A stretch of DNA of 64,000 nt, taken from Narthecium ossifragum (taxonomy: Eukaryota; Streptophyta; Magnoliopsida; Dioscoreales; Nartheciaceae). How positions within the stretch are numbered: position 1 is the stretch's first letter; the number at the start of each line of letters is the position of its first letter. The stretch covers positions 19,876,083-19,940,082 of the forward strand of contig OY986972.1 of the NCBI GenBank assembly GCA_963920575.1, written 5' to 3'. Made by a program: the position numbers and the translations under genes. The notes under the pieces were generated by a model. That model was not told where the DNA came from. It saw only the letters and a program-made list of their open reading frames with translations, and made no database searches. Shown piece by piece: positions 1 to 9,725 of this stretch.

Positions 1-1
1 T

Positions 2-697
2 GTTGGACAGGGTGAGTACGTTGAGTCCCGAGCACTGCCCGAGTTCCGGCGGAATCGGTCCCTGGAGCTGGTTATGCTGGAGAACAAGGCTCTGGAGCTG
101 GGTCAGCTCGCCGAGTCGACTGGGTATCACGCCGGAGAGATTGCACGAGGCCAGTCCGAGCACGGCGATGCTCTGGAGATTCCCGAACGAGTCGGGAATC
201 GGCCCGGAGATCCCCGGGTTGTCGCCGAGTCGCATGACTCGGAGGCCGCTGAGCGAGCCGAGCGAGTCAGGGATCGGGCCAGACAAGTCATTAGAATACA
301 GAAGCAGAGCAGCCAAAGACGAAAGCTTCGCCAAGCTGGCAGGAATGGCTCCACTGAGTAGGTTGGAAGAGAGGTCCAGCGTGACGAGGCCACCGAGTCG
401 ACTCAGCGAGCCGGAGATCGTCCCGGCCAGCGACGACGACGAGAGATTCATACCCACCACCGCCACCTCGCCGGAAGTAGAATCACAAGAAACACCATTC
501 CACGTACAAACATTTGTCTTCTCCAAAGACCAATCTTTGAGAACTCCATAAGGGTCATCCGTGAATGAATCCTTGATCTCCAAAAGGATGGCAGCAGCAG
601 CGCTGCTAGCATCTGTCTGGATCTCCGAAGCACCAGAAGAAGCCAAACTCAAGCAGACAACAACCAGAGCAAGAAAGATACCACCATAGTTAGCCAT
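2..697 (-). CDS. LRR receptor-like kinase, N-terminal part (GSO1-like), cut by window edge
   Basis: Minus-strand frame from ATG at 695-697, open for 232 codons to the window edge, so only the 5' end of the gene is seen. Residues 1 to about 23 form a hydrophobic signal peptide (MANYGGIFLALVVVCLSLA). An LRR N-terminal cap follows, with the motif LLEIKDSF and the cysteine motif CTWNGVSC. From about residue 80 come at least five plant-type LRRs (LxxLxLSxNxLxGxIPxxLxxL), for example LDLSSN and LSGPIPDSLGSLSGL. This matches the extracellular start of the plant GASSHO (GSO1/GSO2) class of LRR-RLKs, plasma-membrane receptors for small peptides in embryo cuticle and Casparian-strip signalling. The kinase domain lies outside the window, so an LRR receptor-like protein without a kinase is not excluded. 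No stop or frameshift is seen. Family assignment is firm; the GSO1-like assignment is by remembered similarity. Confidence 0.8.
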   Translation of the reverse strand, partial: MANYGGIFLALVVVCLSLASSGASEIQTDASSAAAAILLEIKDSFTDDPYGVLKDWSLEKTNVCTWNGVSCDSTSGEVAVVGMNLSSSSLAGTISGSLSRLGGLVTLDLSSNLLSGAIPASLAKLSSLAALLLYSNDLSGPIPDSLGSLSGLRVMRLGDNPGISGPIPDSFGNLQSIAVLGLASCNLSGVIPSRLGELTQLQSLVLQHNQLQGPIPPELGQCSGLNVLTLSN

Positions 698-1363
698 CTC
701 ACACTAGAGAACTTGTTCAACTAAAGGAGCAGAAGAACAATAAGGAGAAGGATAACTAGAGAGAGATGTTTTAGAGAGCTCTGTGGTGATCTGTTGGGAA
801 GACGCGTATAGAGAAAGAGCGGGGGGGCTGTGTCTGCATGCATGCATGGCATGGGAGGAGGTGGGTGGCAGCCTCGGTAAGCGGAGAGGTGGCTTAAAGA
901 GGTGGGGGGGAGGACTGTGTCAGGATAGCTCAGCAAATGCCATTAATGATGCCATGCATGCTAACTTGGTCTTCAAACAAGGCTTAAAGAGGTGAGGGGG
1001 ACTGTGTCAGTGTAGCTCAGCAAATGCCATTAATGATGCCATGCATGCTAACCTGGTCTTCAAACAAAACACCTTGGTTGCTAAAAATGGTGGAGGAGAG
1101 ATGGAGGGAGAGAGAAAGGAGGAAAGATATGGGGGTGTTTAGAGAGAGATACAGTGGTTGGGACTTGGGAGATGGTTCTAGAGAGAGAAAGCTTGAGAGT
1201 GTGTGTGGAGTGGGTCTGAAGGAGAGCTGTTGGATTGCTTCTTTTGTGAAACAGTGACCTGGTACTGATGTTTAGTTTGCTATTTGGGGGAGGAAAAGCT
1301 GCAACTACTCTGGCCTGAGAGAAAGAGGTTGATGGAGTTAGGAATGAGATTGGGTGGCATTTG

Positions 1364-1364
<1 letters not shown>
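698..1364 (-). promoter_or_regulatory. 5' leader and promoter region of the LRR kinase
   Basis: This lies immediately upstream of the minus-strand ATG. Read on the minus strand it is rich in CT/TC runs (positions about 1090-1210 and 730-830), common in plant 5' leaders. It holds CATGCATG (RY-type) palindromes at 837-848 (two overlapping), 953-960 and 1040-1047. RY motifs are binding sites of the B3-domain seed regulators. No transcription start can be fixed by eye. A 90-bp tandem duplication lies inside it and a (TA)25 tract bounds it. Confidence 0.45.
891..1067. repeat. Tandem duplication of about 90 bp in the LRR-kinase promoter
   Basis: Copy 1 is 891-980 and copy 2 is 981-1067. Each starts GGCTTAAAGAGGTG and ends CTTCAAACAA, with a few substitutions and a 3-bp indel between them. 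Each copy contains one CATGCATG motif and a CCATTAATGATG stretch, so the duplication doubled those motifs. Confidence 0.85.

Positions 1365-1414
<50 letters not shown>
1365..1414. repeat. (TA)25 microsatellite
   Basis: Fifty bases of uninterrupted TA dinucleotide, about 670 bp upstream of the LRR-kinase start codon. Confidence 0.95.
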
Positions 1415-1416
<2 letters not shown>

Positions 1417-2013
1417 AAGATCACATCATAGGGGTTAGGGGTCTGAGGTGGAGCAGGAGAATTGAATTCAATATGATCTATTTTTGTAGAATAATGTAAT
1501 CCAATTTGCTTTTTATTGCTAGCTAGTTATAATGTTGCCAATTGCCAATCAATTGCCAATTATGTTTGGATGAAGTTTATGATGAGACCATTGTTGAATT
1601 GTATATGGTTTGCAACAAAATGATGAGTTGGTGATGATTGACTAATAAATAGCATGAGTTTTGGATCGTTGTACTTTCTTTAGTGATTTGTACCTGGACT
1701 TTGGTTGGATCATGTCAAATGACTTTTGAAGATTTAATTTGCATGTGTGAAACAAACCATGTTTGAAGGAAAATCAATGTGTATGTAAAAAGCGTGCATG
1801 CATGTCAACTTCAGCATGGATCAATCAAGGTTGGCCTAATCTCTTTATAGATCATAAATTAATCCAATTTGGAAGATCTCACGTAGAATTTGGGTGCAGG
1901 GAATTAAGTACCCTGTACATGATGTTTTTATCCTCGGATATATGAATTATGTTAATTAGAAGGTAATACAAGTACTCAGCTTATGTTCTCAACAATGAGC
2001 ACATGAGAGGTAT

Positions 2014-2147
2014 GGTTAGCATCTCAATGATAAAACTCGGTTAGCATCTCAATGATAAAACTCTCCCAATTCTGCTCTGGGAAGAATGATGGTAGACATG
2101 AATGTGCATAGGCTTGAATGATAGTAGACATGAATGTGTGTAGGCTT
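2014..2147. repeat. Two adjacent short tandem duplications
   Basis: A 25-bp unit beginning GGTTAGCATC occurs twice without gap at 2014-2038 and 2039-2063. Twenty bases further on, a 32-bp unit beginning GAATGATGGTAGACATG occurs twice at 2084-2115 and 2116-2147 with three mismatches. Confidence 0.85.
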
Positions 2148-2183
2148 GAAAGATTTATGTACATGACCACAATTCTATGTAGT

Positions 2184-2383
2184 ATGAATCGGTAGTGGGA
2201 TACCGAATATTTCTTCTAATTCATCGGCATACCATTACCGATGGAATAGATCAATGAATCGGTATCTCACTACTAATACTTACTAATCTATCGGTAGTGA
2301 GATACCGATTCATTGATCTAGTATATCGGTAGACCACTACCAATAGACTAGAATAAAGATCCGATATTCCACTACTGATTCGT
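2184..2383. mobile_element. Foldback MITE-like element, 200 bp
   Basis: The whole segment is one long inverted repeat with arms of about 95 bp meeting near 2283. The inner arms are almost perfect (ATCAATGAATCGGTATCTCA left against TGAGATACCGATTCATTGAT right). The outer arms are diverged (ATGAATCGGTAGTGG against CCACTACTGATTCGT). There is no coding capacity. No clear TSD was found, so the superfamily is open; foldback or Mutator-type non-autonomous elements are the likeliest. Confidence 0.7.
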
Positions 2384-2511
2384 GGCAATGCCCATGCCCA
2401 CATGATCATATACATAAATCACGACCCTATATTTTATGATAGAAAGCATGCATGGCTAATCATGTGCTCCGCTCACTTGCGTGGCATCACAACGACATCC
2501 AAGTGGCATAT

Positions 2512-2706
2512 TGACGTGGCTCACCACATCAGCCAATACGGCCCCATGTGTAATGAAAATGAAAAAAATTCCTCCCTGCCTGTTCAAATAATCCTTATAA
2601 GTTAATATGATGAACAGTTTGTATAGAAAATACGGATTCAAATTGAAATGCACGAAAACAAAATTTCCTATGGGCAAGACCTTAGCTGATGTGGCTTGCC
2701 ACATCA
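2512..2706. repeat. Short spaced inverted repeat with CACATCA arms
   Basis: TGACGTGGCTCACCACATCA at 2512 is mirrored by a TGATGTGGCTTGCCACATCA-type arm at 2684-2706 about 150 bp away. Each arm is itself partly palindromic (GTGG...CCAC). It could be a small non-autonomous transposon or chance; the flanks give no TSD. Confidence 0.3.
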
Positions 2707-3857
2707 CCGCACCGCATGGGTCCACGTGGGTGCCACGTCAAGAGTCCACGTGGATGTGCATCTTATCATATATCCATATATAGTTAATGCATAACCCATG
2801 ACTAGCTTGATCTCTACAGCCTTGTTAAATGGCAGGGAATGCAGCAAACCATCTCAATTATTTGAAATCCCATTTGTATATCCAATCCATGGTGCTAGCT
2901 AGATGCCATTTTAAATCACGGGTGTAGCCAAATAGTCAAACAACTCAATCTTCGAATAATTCCTGCACATAAAACAAGCATCCAACTTACTCCTTTGCTG
3001 ATCATCTTATAATTGTAATTAATTCTCAATCTCTCATCAAAACTATTACGTCTCTTTAGCTAATTGGAGCACACCCACCAAATCCTTATGTCTTGTTCTA
3101 ATCAAAGTTGGGGTGAGGATGGAATGTAGCAACGACTCTATTGAGGCCACTGTTGTTATTAATTATTAAAAGATGGAGTTCTTTATAACGTCCATTTCAT
3201 GTGTACGAAAAGAAAACACCACCTCACCCTCTGAAAAATTTAGAATAATGGAGGTTTGGATGAGAATGGAAGGATTAAATTTAGTTTTTGTTGATTGCGA
3301 GGATTATTTGGTAAACCCACCCCCTCTTCTCATTCTCAATTTGCCCACCTAAGTTTATGTTGTTGTATAGGTTTGAGCAATGATTGAGCTCATTGACTAT
3401 TAATTACGTGCATCAGTGCATGGATGGAATCGCTTTAGTTAAAGTTGAAACATGGTTAGTAGGTTTGCTATGAAAGAACTTTGGCATTCGGATGAGATTC
3501 AGACAAGAAGTTTCTAAACATGGTATATCACAACAAGCTCCTACCATATGATATATCATAAGATTAAGAATATCAGAGTTATGCTATTCTTCAAACTCAG
3601 TTGGAGTAATTTGCATGTGTTGCTAAAAAATTGTATCTGGAATGGATACGTGGTCGTCAGGCACGTGAGGTGTGTCAACTGTCACGCAGGGGTTATTAAA
3701 AGGGTGTATGGGTTCAATCGTGCCTCAATCAAGAAGACTTTTGTGTAACACTTAAGTCTAATGGAAATGTAGGGATTTGTGGATTTTTGAATGATGGTGA
3801 CTAAAACAGGATGATTTCTACCACATTTGTTACTCTATCTCTAGATTGCACGATAGA

Positions 3858-3996
3858 CTACTCCTAAGGGCGGTTGCACTACTCCTAGAGTAAGTTAAAC
3901 AACTCCTAAGAGTTGTTTGAGCTACTCATGGAGTACGTTGATCTACTCCGAAGAAATATCCGAGCTACTCCTAAGGTTTAGAAGTTACTCCTAGAT
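3858..3996. repeat. Degenerate short tandem array (about seven CTACTCCTA units)
   Basis: The phrase CTACTCCTA or a close variant recurs about every 19-22 bp: near 3860, 3879, 3901, 3924, 3946, 3967 and 3986. Spacer sequence between the phrases is not conserved. It may be the edge of the LTR-like remnant to the right. Confidence 0.6.
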
Positions 3997-5075
3997 AAAA
4001 GAACAAGCAAATAATAAAGCAGATAAAGAACTAATTACTTACTTCCATTGATCAGCAACGGAGGGTTACAACTCTGATGAAAGCTTCTATGAATACAAGC
4101 TAGAAGACAAAGTAGTAGCTAAACCTAGGAAAGTAGTAGTAACAAGTCTGGATGTGTCGGGGGTGGGTCTTCTGCTTCGTCTTCAACCTTTTATACCTCG
4201 AGCTGCCGCCTCCACGTGGCCTGTTGCTAGCCATCGTCCACGATCAACCACCCACGATCATTCGTGGTTCATCATGGTTTGGATCTCACTACCATCTTGA
4301 CACGTAGCCCAAAGATAACCGTTTTCCTGTTTTCTTATTCCGTCTCCCACGCCTTGTTTTTAGGAGATTTTATAGATCGTGGGATCGTGGTAAGGGTTCG
4401 GCTCTTCTTGTCGCTTAGACATTGGATTTGTTATCCGGCTTCATATGTTCACTCGACCTCGAATTTGCTTCATCACCTTGGTCTCGAGACTCGACCCAGG
4501 GGTTACTTACTTCATGTGACATCTCGAGCCTCGACCTCGGGTTACTTGGTTCTTAGCCTCAGGTTTTTGTATATTGCTTCGATCTCGGGATCTCCATCTC
4601 GACTACGACAGGGTTTGACCTTGGTGTCGTTATATTGTACGCGTTGCTCGACTGTCGTGGAGTGATAAGGTGACTATATGCCTTGTTTAACACTCTATTG
4701 ACTCGCGTCGTCATAATGATGAAGGCGGCGTGATGATGAGTTTTGGACTCGAGTATCGAGCAACATTTAATGCGTGTCTCCTTTCATTAGTCGACGCCTA
4801 TGCTTCCGAGCAGTCTCGTATGCGATAATTCCACTAGCGTCGAATCCAATTCGTCCACGTGTCATACCTGTACGGCATAGTGGATTCGCTGATTGTGGCT
4901 TGCTGAATGGGTGTCATGTGTCTGTCTCGACGATGGATATCCATTGATCGATACTCGAGTATTTTTCTCGGTAACAATATGTAAACTTGATTAAATTCAA
5001 TACTCCTTCCACAGGATTGTGAGTGATTTAATATGATATCAGCGTAAAGATTTTGAGTTTGACTCGCGTACTTAT
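3997..5075. mobile_element. Possible LTR-retrotransposon remnant
   Basis: Non-coding DNA with LTR-like composition. The minus strand carries TATAAAAGG (complement near 4190), followed by a CT-rich leader-like stretch. The right end (4950-4976) reads on the minus strand as TGTTACCGAG, an LTR-type TG start. Downstream, at about 5034, TGATATCAGCG resembles a degenerate initiator-methionine tRNA primer-binding site. No TSD or second LTR was found and there is no gag or pol. Low confidence. Confidence 0.3.
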
Positions 5076-5439
5076 TATCTTGTCTCTTTTAACTAAAGGG
5101 CCTTTTTGATTTGCCCCTCGCCGCCTCTTTTATTGGATTTTGTTACCAAAAGCTCCTGGATTAATGTCGACCTAAATGAGAGAAATACTTTTGAACGTTT
5201 ATGAGATAAAATTCCAATATATAAATGCGTCTTATTGCAATATCCTCTTGTCTTATAATTATATTGAATCTGAATTTGATCCGAAGTAAATTACTTGACC
5301 AATCAAAACGGCAATTTTTTTGTCATCATATCTTGGTTTAGTTAGAAAAAACAATGGTTAGTTTGATCTGCTTAACAGGATTTAACAGGGACTCACACAG
5401 AGAGCATGGAGTTTTTGAACAACCAATAAGAGTGGGCTC
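5076..5439. other. Non-coding, nothing recognised
   Basis: AT-rich sequence with no supported gene, repeat or transposon end. Confidence 0.6.
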
Positions 5440-5475
5440 AAAAAAAAAAAAAACAAAAACAAAAACAAAAACAAA
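5440..5475. repeat. A-rich microsatellite, (CAAAAA)n
   Basis: A run of A followed by four CAAAAA units. It creates Lys/Thr-rich and Phe/Val-rich open frames on the two strands that are not genes. Confidence 0.9.
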
Positions 5476-5550
5476 AGATGCAAGTACACGAGTTTCTCCC
5501 GATATAATATATCTGCTAAAATGGGGTATTTGCAGAAAACCCACACAGGA

Positions 5551-5692
5551 AGAAGAGATCAAAGCAAATTAACAAAGAACAACATATATACACCCTCAAC
5601 ATCAGTTTCTCTGACAAAAAGAGAAGAAGAGATCAAAGCAATTAACAAAGAACAACATATATAACACCCTCAGCATTAGTTCTCTGACAAAA
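5551..5692. repeat. Tandem duplication, about 70-bp unit
   Basis: AGAAGAGATCAAAGCAA to TCTCTGACAAAAA at 5551-5620 is repeated at 5625-5692 with a few differences. Confidence 0.85.
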
Positions 5693-7009
5693 AAAGATCT
5701 TTGAAACAGTACACATTACTTATAACATAATTCTCTGTGAGATGTGCTGCTATTTTGACATGTTGGAGTAATCTCATAGCCTGCAAATGGAATCACAAAG
5801 GACTACAAAAAACAGAGCACACATGCTGTTGGTCCAGAACGGAAGACAAAATGCATGGCTGGAGAATAATAAGGCTGGGACATATGCATGTGAACATACG
5901 TTAGATGACCCTGTCAACTGCACTATAAGACGCTTACCTCTGCAGCAAACCTGTAACATATGAAGACTAATTCAAATAAGGACAATGTTTCATGTACCAT
6001 CTATCTCTTCAATCTATATACATGCATATATATATACGCAGACAAACTGATATTTAAGAAGCTAGATAGGAATCATGCATGGCCCATGTCACCAAATGTG
6101 ATGGAATTAGTCACGGGAAGGAATATCCACAGCTTTAATCAAAACAAACAGAGTACTGCAGACCCTGCAGAGTGTTGACTCTTTGAACTGAGACAAATTC
6201 TGAGGAGTCAGCAGTTATTCCTGTTCAGATTAGATTCATTAGAATAGAGGTATTCAAATTGAAAGAAGGGATTAGGGCATGTTCAGCTCTTGCTAGATAG
6301 AAAACGGAACGCATTTGTGACGAAGAATTACTGCTCAAAAATATTCACAACAAGATGAAGAACACTTGCTTTTTTTTTGTTTTTTTGTTTTATTTTTTGA
6401 GAAGATTGAAGAACACTTGTTTCAAATAAGTGGACTACCATCAGACAGTTCTGAAAACTCTTCAGATTTTATTTTGTTCTTTATCTCTATCTGAAGTCCA
6501 TCACCATGGTCCATGAAATGCTAATTTTCTTTGTTTTGAACATTGCGCATTTAGCAATCCTTTATAGTTTTTCTCAGTAATGCTGAAAGGTACCTAACCT
6601 TCAATATCTCCTACAGAAAACACAAGGACTATGTGGCTATGTTAGAGTTGTTTCATCATCATTTCTGATTTCATATTCAGAGTCTCTGCCACAATATATT
6701 AGAATCAACAACACACTCTACCACCATTCTTCAACATCAGAGCCACACAATAATATGTAGGTTTTCCTTCTAGTATTATTTCAGTCAAAGACCCTCCTAT
6801 TCGTCTTTCCTTCTACAAGCTATACAATGGTGGAGGGTTCTTTTTTCTTTTCTCGCCCCCACTATAAAGCAAGATATAAGCATTCACCAAAAAGCAAAAC
6901 AGATAATTGTCAACAGGTCCTGTTTAATGATAATATTCATTGCATTACCCAACCTGGTGTTTTTTTTAAGGCGATTGTTTGGTTCACTTGTTGTGATGCT
7001 TCAGTTTCG
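5693..7009. other. AT-rich non-coding DNA
   Basis: No gene, transposon terminus or repeat could be supported. It contains a T-rich run at 6370-6400 and scattered short open frames without motifs. Confidence 0.55.
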
Positions 7010-7800
7010 TGAATCACAGAAATGCCCTTCGTGATCCCGCGGCTGAGAACCGCCGGAGCTCGATCGCCGGTGTTAAGGGCTCGCCGGAGGTCATTGTTGA
7101 TGAAGGACAAGTCGTGGTGACCTCGGGAGTCGATCCACCCGGATGGATTTGGGAGATGGGCGGCGGATACGGCAGATCTGAAGAGGTTGAAGGGAGTTGG
7201 TCGGCGTCGGGAAGTCGACGGCAAGGGCCTTTGATGGTAGAGGAGGACGGGGTTGAGGTAGGGGATGGATTTTGTGTGATTTGAAGGGAGTTTTGTGGAG
7301 CGGAGAGGCCGGTAGGAAGGTGGACGGCGGAGGAAATTTAGGTGGTGGTTGTTGCGCGATGATGGAGGCGGTGCTGAAGGTGGAGGAGGCTGAATCGGGG
7401 TCGGGGGTGATGAGGCGATGGAGACGGCGGTGGTTTGGAGCAAAGGGGGAGGCCGGAGCGGCGGTGATGGCGGTGGAGGGCGTCGGCTCGGGTGAGTCTG
7501 GGGCGAAGCCGAAGCGAGTCGGACGAAGGTGTCCCGGCTTGCTGGTGAGCCACGGGCGAAGCCACAGGCAAGCCGGCGGGGAGAGAGGAGAGAGAAAGTA
7601 AGGAAAATGTCGGAAAAGGGTGGAAAATAGGAGAAAAATAGGGGAAAAATAGCGAAAAAAGGGGAAAAAATAGGAGAAATATGAGGGGATTCAGAAAAAA
7701 ATACGAGAAAAATGAAAAGTGCATTTGAAGTGACTTACAGCGGAAAGTGTAGAAGGAAGGGTGATGAATAAGCAACGGAAAGTGAAAAGTGGATTTTAAC
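7010..7800. other. GC-rich block followed by a purine-rich tract
   Basis: About 7010-7600 is an abrupt GC-rich island giving a proline/serine-rich minus-strand frame (6937-7443) and glycine-rich plus-strand frames. About 7575-7790 is almost pure purine on the plus strand, with irregular GGGGAAAAATAGGAGAAAA-like units. No domain is recognised. Similar GC-rich blocks near 15.3-15.9, 23.5-24.8 and 50.7-51.4 kb suggest captured or repeat-borne sequence, not a resident gene. Confidence 0.4.
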
Positions 7801-8029
7801 AAATCAAACTTAGCTCTTATTAGTATGTTTTATATTTTATTTTATTTTCTTTTTATGGGAAAAAAATATTTTAGACATAAATTATTTGTTTGATGGTAGA
7901 GCCGTTGATGAACAAATCTATATAAATTCAAATTTAAAAAATCAAACTTAAATCATGGTGGATTTCAAGATTGATTTAAATTTAGTATCATGTAAATACT
8001 CATTTAAGTAAACTCGTTAAGATAGACAC

Positions 8030-8206
8030 ATCAAGTATCAAGCGGTTAGTAAAGGCTCGAGCTCGAACATGGCCCGAAATAGGCTCAAAATCAAACTTGG
8101 CTCGAAAGTAAGCTAAACTTGATCACCAATTTTAAGCTGGAACTTAATTTCAAGCATAACTTGATCAGAGCCAGGCTTAATCAAGTTCGACTCGTTTACA
8201 CCCCTA
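8030..8206. mobile_element. Probable hAT element right terminus (fragment)
   Basis: The segment ends CGTTTACACCCCTA at 8206. Read on the other strand this is TAGGGGTGTAAACG, the consensus-type terminus of plant hAT elements, with subterminal GAGC/GGCTCGA words typical of such ends. No matching left end or 8-bp TSD was found, so this is a truncated copy or one whose left end is not recognised. Confidence 0.4.
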
Positions 8207-8526
8207 ACGGCGGAGAAGGAGGGGCGGCGAATAAGCAGTGTAAAGTGGATAGTAGAGGGTGGGAGTGGATAGTGGAAAGTCGCATAATTCGGCGGTCAGT
8301 GATCAATTTGGACTGGATCGGATGGTAAATTACGCTAAGGTTTTAGAAGTGGCTAGGTTTAAAAAAGATTGATCTGGAATTGGCTCAATGATTGGGTTCA
8401 GGCTGGATCAGATCGAATCAGTTCTGATGTAAGGGAACCGTCTTAATTAGACGGGATTGTACAGCTCAGATCTAGCCAGGGAGCTCAGATCTAGCAAGGG
8501 AGCTCACACGAACCCCTCCCCCTCCT
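8207..8526. other. Spacer left of the MULE
   Basis: No gene. The beginning resembles 7745-7795 (GAATAAGCA...AAAGTGGAT), so sequence flanking the hAT end is partly duplicated. A short direct repeat GAGCTCAGATCTAGC lies near 8462-8500. Confidence 0.4.
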
Positions 8527-8829
8527 GGGTTCGGGGTCTCTGCATCGCGGAGCGCGATGCATTCCCTGCATCGCGGAGCGCGATGCATTCCCTGCATCGC
8601 GGAGCGCGATGCATTCCCTGCATCGCGGAGCGCGATGCATTCCCTGCATCGCGCTCTCGTGTCCGTTGGATTCCCAACGGGGGATGGGATCGCTTGGATT
8701 GCATGAAATTCCTCCACGTGGACATCAAGTTGGGACCCGAGGGTTAACAATTAATGCGTGAAGAGAGAGAGAGAGGGGAGAGTCCTCCGGATTAAAGTCC
8801 TCCACCTGAATCCCTTTTCTCCTCACTTT
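8527..8829 (+). repeat. Left TIR of the FAR1-type MULE (303 bp)
   Basis: Matches the reverse complement of 14997-15219 from GGGTTCGGGG at the outer edge to CCTCACTTT at the inner edge, with only a few base differences. It is 80 bp longer because it holds four hairpin units instead of one. It contains CCACGTGG and a GA-repeat run near 8760. Confidence 0.85.
8541..8644. repeat. 26-bp hairpin minisatellite, four units
   Basis: Four identical consecutive 26-bp units (8541-8566, 8567-8592, 8593-8618, 8619-8644), then a diverged partial unit. Each unit is a perfect inverted repeat, arms TGCATCGCG and CGCGATGCA around a GAG loop, followed by TTCCC. There are no unique spacers. Confidence 0.95.
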
Positions 8830-9725
8830 GACTCGTGTCCGTTGGATCTCGTTCCCCTGCTGTCACTGTTATGTCCTCTTTATTCTACTAAATTGATGAC
8901 TTCGAGACCACTTATAATAGTTGTAGGCAAACATATGCTTTTAAAATAAGCTTGAAATCTCACATTTAAAATAACCTATTTTTGACACATTTTTAATAGC
9001 GGCGAATTGAGAAGAAGAAACCAAATCAAAGCTACGGCCAAGATTTCTTTCGGTTATTAGCAAAAAAAGATGTTGTATTTATTTGAGCTCATTTCTCATG
9101 ATCATCCTCATTTTCTGCAAATCTCAGAAATGATTTGGTGCTGTATTTATTTGCTTCAACCATTGAAACAAGGATAGTTTTTCTCCATAACTTGATAGAA
9201 AGCACACTATAAACTGCATATGAACATAACCTTTTCATAGGCAGTCTTCATGGAGCATAGCAGAGGAAAAATTTGTTCTATTGTCGTTTGAAAGGCAAGA
9301 ACACAAACAGTGGAAAAAAATAGTAACATAGCTCCAATTAAGCAATTTCTCTTCTAGTGATCAAACTCAAAATAGTTACATAGCTCCAATGAAATAATTC
9401 AAAATTTTGGACTATCTAATTATCAAACTCAAAACTCAAGCAATCTGTTCTATTACAAGACTATGTAGGTTGAACAATAATCCAGATTTGGTTTTGTAAC
9501 ATCATCACATCATCTTTCCCCAACTAAACAAGATAATTTTGAGAAAGCAAAATAAGTTTCCACTACAAACATCTGAATATGCAATGACAAGCATCTCCAC
9601 CTTCATGGGTACTTGATCTGAATATGCAATGACAAGCATCTCCACCTTCATGGGTACTTGATTTTATACAGCTATGAGACTTAATATATTGCAGATGTTT
9701 ACAAAAAGTATTGAGTAAAATAAGT
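8830..9725. other. MULE internal 3' non-coding region
   Basis: AT-rich sequence between the left TIR and the predicted stop codon of the transposase (minus strand). Only a 45-bp tandem duplication (9571-9660) is notable. Confidence 0.5.
9571..9660. repeat. Exact 45-bp tandem duplication
   Basis: ATCTGAATATGCAATGACAA... occurs twice back to back at 9571-9615 and 9616-9660 without mismatch. It lies in the predicted 3' UTR of the MULE transposase. Confidence 0.95.

Larger units (their letters stand above)
1415..3857. other. AT-rich non-coding DNA with short repeats
   Basis: No supported gene. The only structures seen are the short tandem duplications at 2014-2147, the foldback element at 2184-2383 and a weak inverted repeat at 2512-2706, listed separately. 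Open frames here are short and have no recognisable motif. Confidence 0.6.

Noticed and set aside
5338..5572. 72- and 74-aa frames on both strands over the (CAAAAA)n tract
   Set aside because: Simple-sequence artefact with no domain.
7338..7802. 154-aa minus-strand frame rich in Phe, Ser and Leu, then Pro
   Set aside because: It is the complement of a purine-rich simple tract and a GC-rich block; no start context or domain.
7323..8214. hAT element with TSD ACGGCGGA (7323 and 8207)
   Set aside because: The right end is plausible, but no TAGGGGTG-type end follows the left octamer, so the match is probably chance in GC-rich DNA.
8541..8644. Regular palindromic repeats resembling a CRISPR array
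   Set aside because: The units abut with no unique spacers, the genome is plant nuclear, and the repeats belong to a transposon TIR.
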